DNA from: Sulfuritalea sp.
GTDB taxonomy: Bacteria; Pseudomonadota; Gammaproteobacteria; Burkholderiales; Rhodocyclaceae
Reading direction: 5' to 3'
DNA: 6,446 bases
NCBI GenBank assembly: GCA_026399445.1
Contig: JAPLRA010000371.1
Span: 1-6,446 of the forward strand
Notes under the pieces: model-generated
Databases searched by the model: none
The model's input: the letters and a program-made list of their open reading frames with translations, nothing else
Told to the model about the DNA's origin: nothing
Position numbers and translations under genes: made by a program
In this document: in pieces, positions 6,389-6,446 of the stretch
How positions within the stretch are numbered: the stretch's first letter is position 1
How the letters are laid out: every line of letters begins with the position of its first letter

Positions 6389-6446
6389 CCTTCAATTCGC
6401 TTTTCGCATGTTTCATCATTAGCGGGTGGCCTTCATCGACCATGGG

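Larger units (their letters stand above)
6140..6446. other. Intergenic region upstream of surE, no convincing gene
   Basis: About 300 bp with no recognisable protein. Two short open frames cross it (plus strand to 6422; minus strand 6246 to the window edge), but their translations are Arg/Ala/Pro-rich and resemble nothing I know. The minus-strand frame is open at the window edge, so it could in principle be the tail of a gene outside the window; I consider that unlikely because it runs through inverted repeats. What is visible: the candidate surE -10 box near 6175, inverted repeats at 6251-6264, 6273-6301 and 6320-6374, and a G-tract cluster at 6368-6388. No tRNA cloverleaf was found by eye. 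Confidence 0.6.

Noticed and set aside
6246..6446. Possible partial minus-strand gene entering from the right edge
   Set aside because: The 65 or so residues match no known family, and the frame passes through two of the inverted repeats. It is more likely non-coding.

Overview
The window is compact, GC-rich proteobacterial chromosome, most likely from a betaproteobacterium. The main reason is the conserved surE-pcm-nlpD-rpoS block, which is typical of Beta- and Gammaproteobacteria. The assignment to Betaproteobacteria is an inference from gene order and composition, not from a database match. No RNA gene, CRISPR array or insertion sequence is visible.

Layout: the left half reads rightwards. 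It holds the last 34 codons of a DUF58 protein, then tgpA (transglutaminase-fold membrane protein, DUF3488) and mltB (periplasmic lytic transglycosylase). These genes overlap at each junction and look like one operon (a DUF58-tgpA-mltB run). The right half reads leftwards. From about 6180 down to 3026 it holds surE, pcm, nlpD and rpoS, with ATGA stop/start overlaps at surE/pcm and pcm/nlpD. The two operons meet tail to tail: the last codons of mltB and rpoS overlap by 9 bp, with no room for an ordinary terminator. The right end (6140-6446) has no convincing gene. It contains a candidate surE -10 box, three inverted repeats and a G-tract cluster.

Functionally, the window combines envelope and peptidoglycan maintenance (TgpA, MltB, and NlpD as a non-catalytic LytM-type amidase activator) with stationary-phase and stress functions (SurE nucleotidase, Pcm protein-repair methyltransferase, RpoS sigma factor).

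Two genes depart from their families. surE is broken by a frameshift that coincides with loss of about 16 conserved residues, best explained by a deletion near 47 bp. rpoS encodes a sigma factor whose only good start lies at region 1.2, so the usual N-terminal ~50 residues (region 1.1) are absent. I see no clearly novel multi-gene system; the most noteworthy items are these two gene lesions or variants, the convergent overlap, and the structured repeat region upstream of surE.
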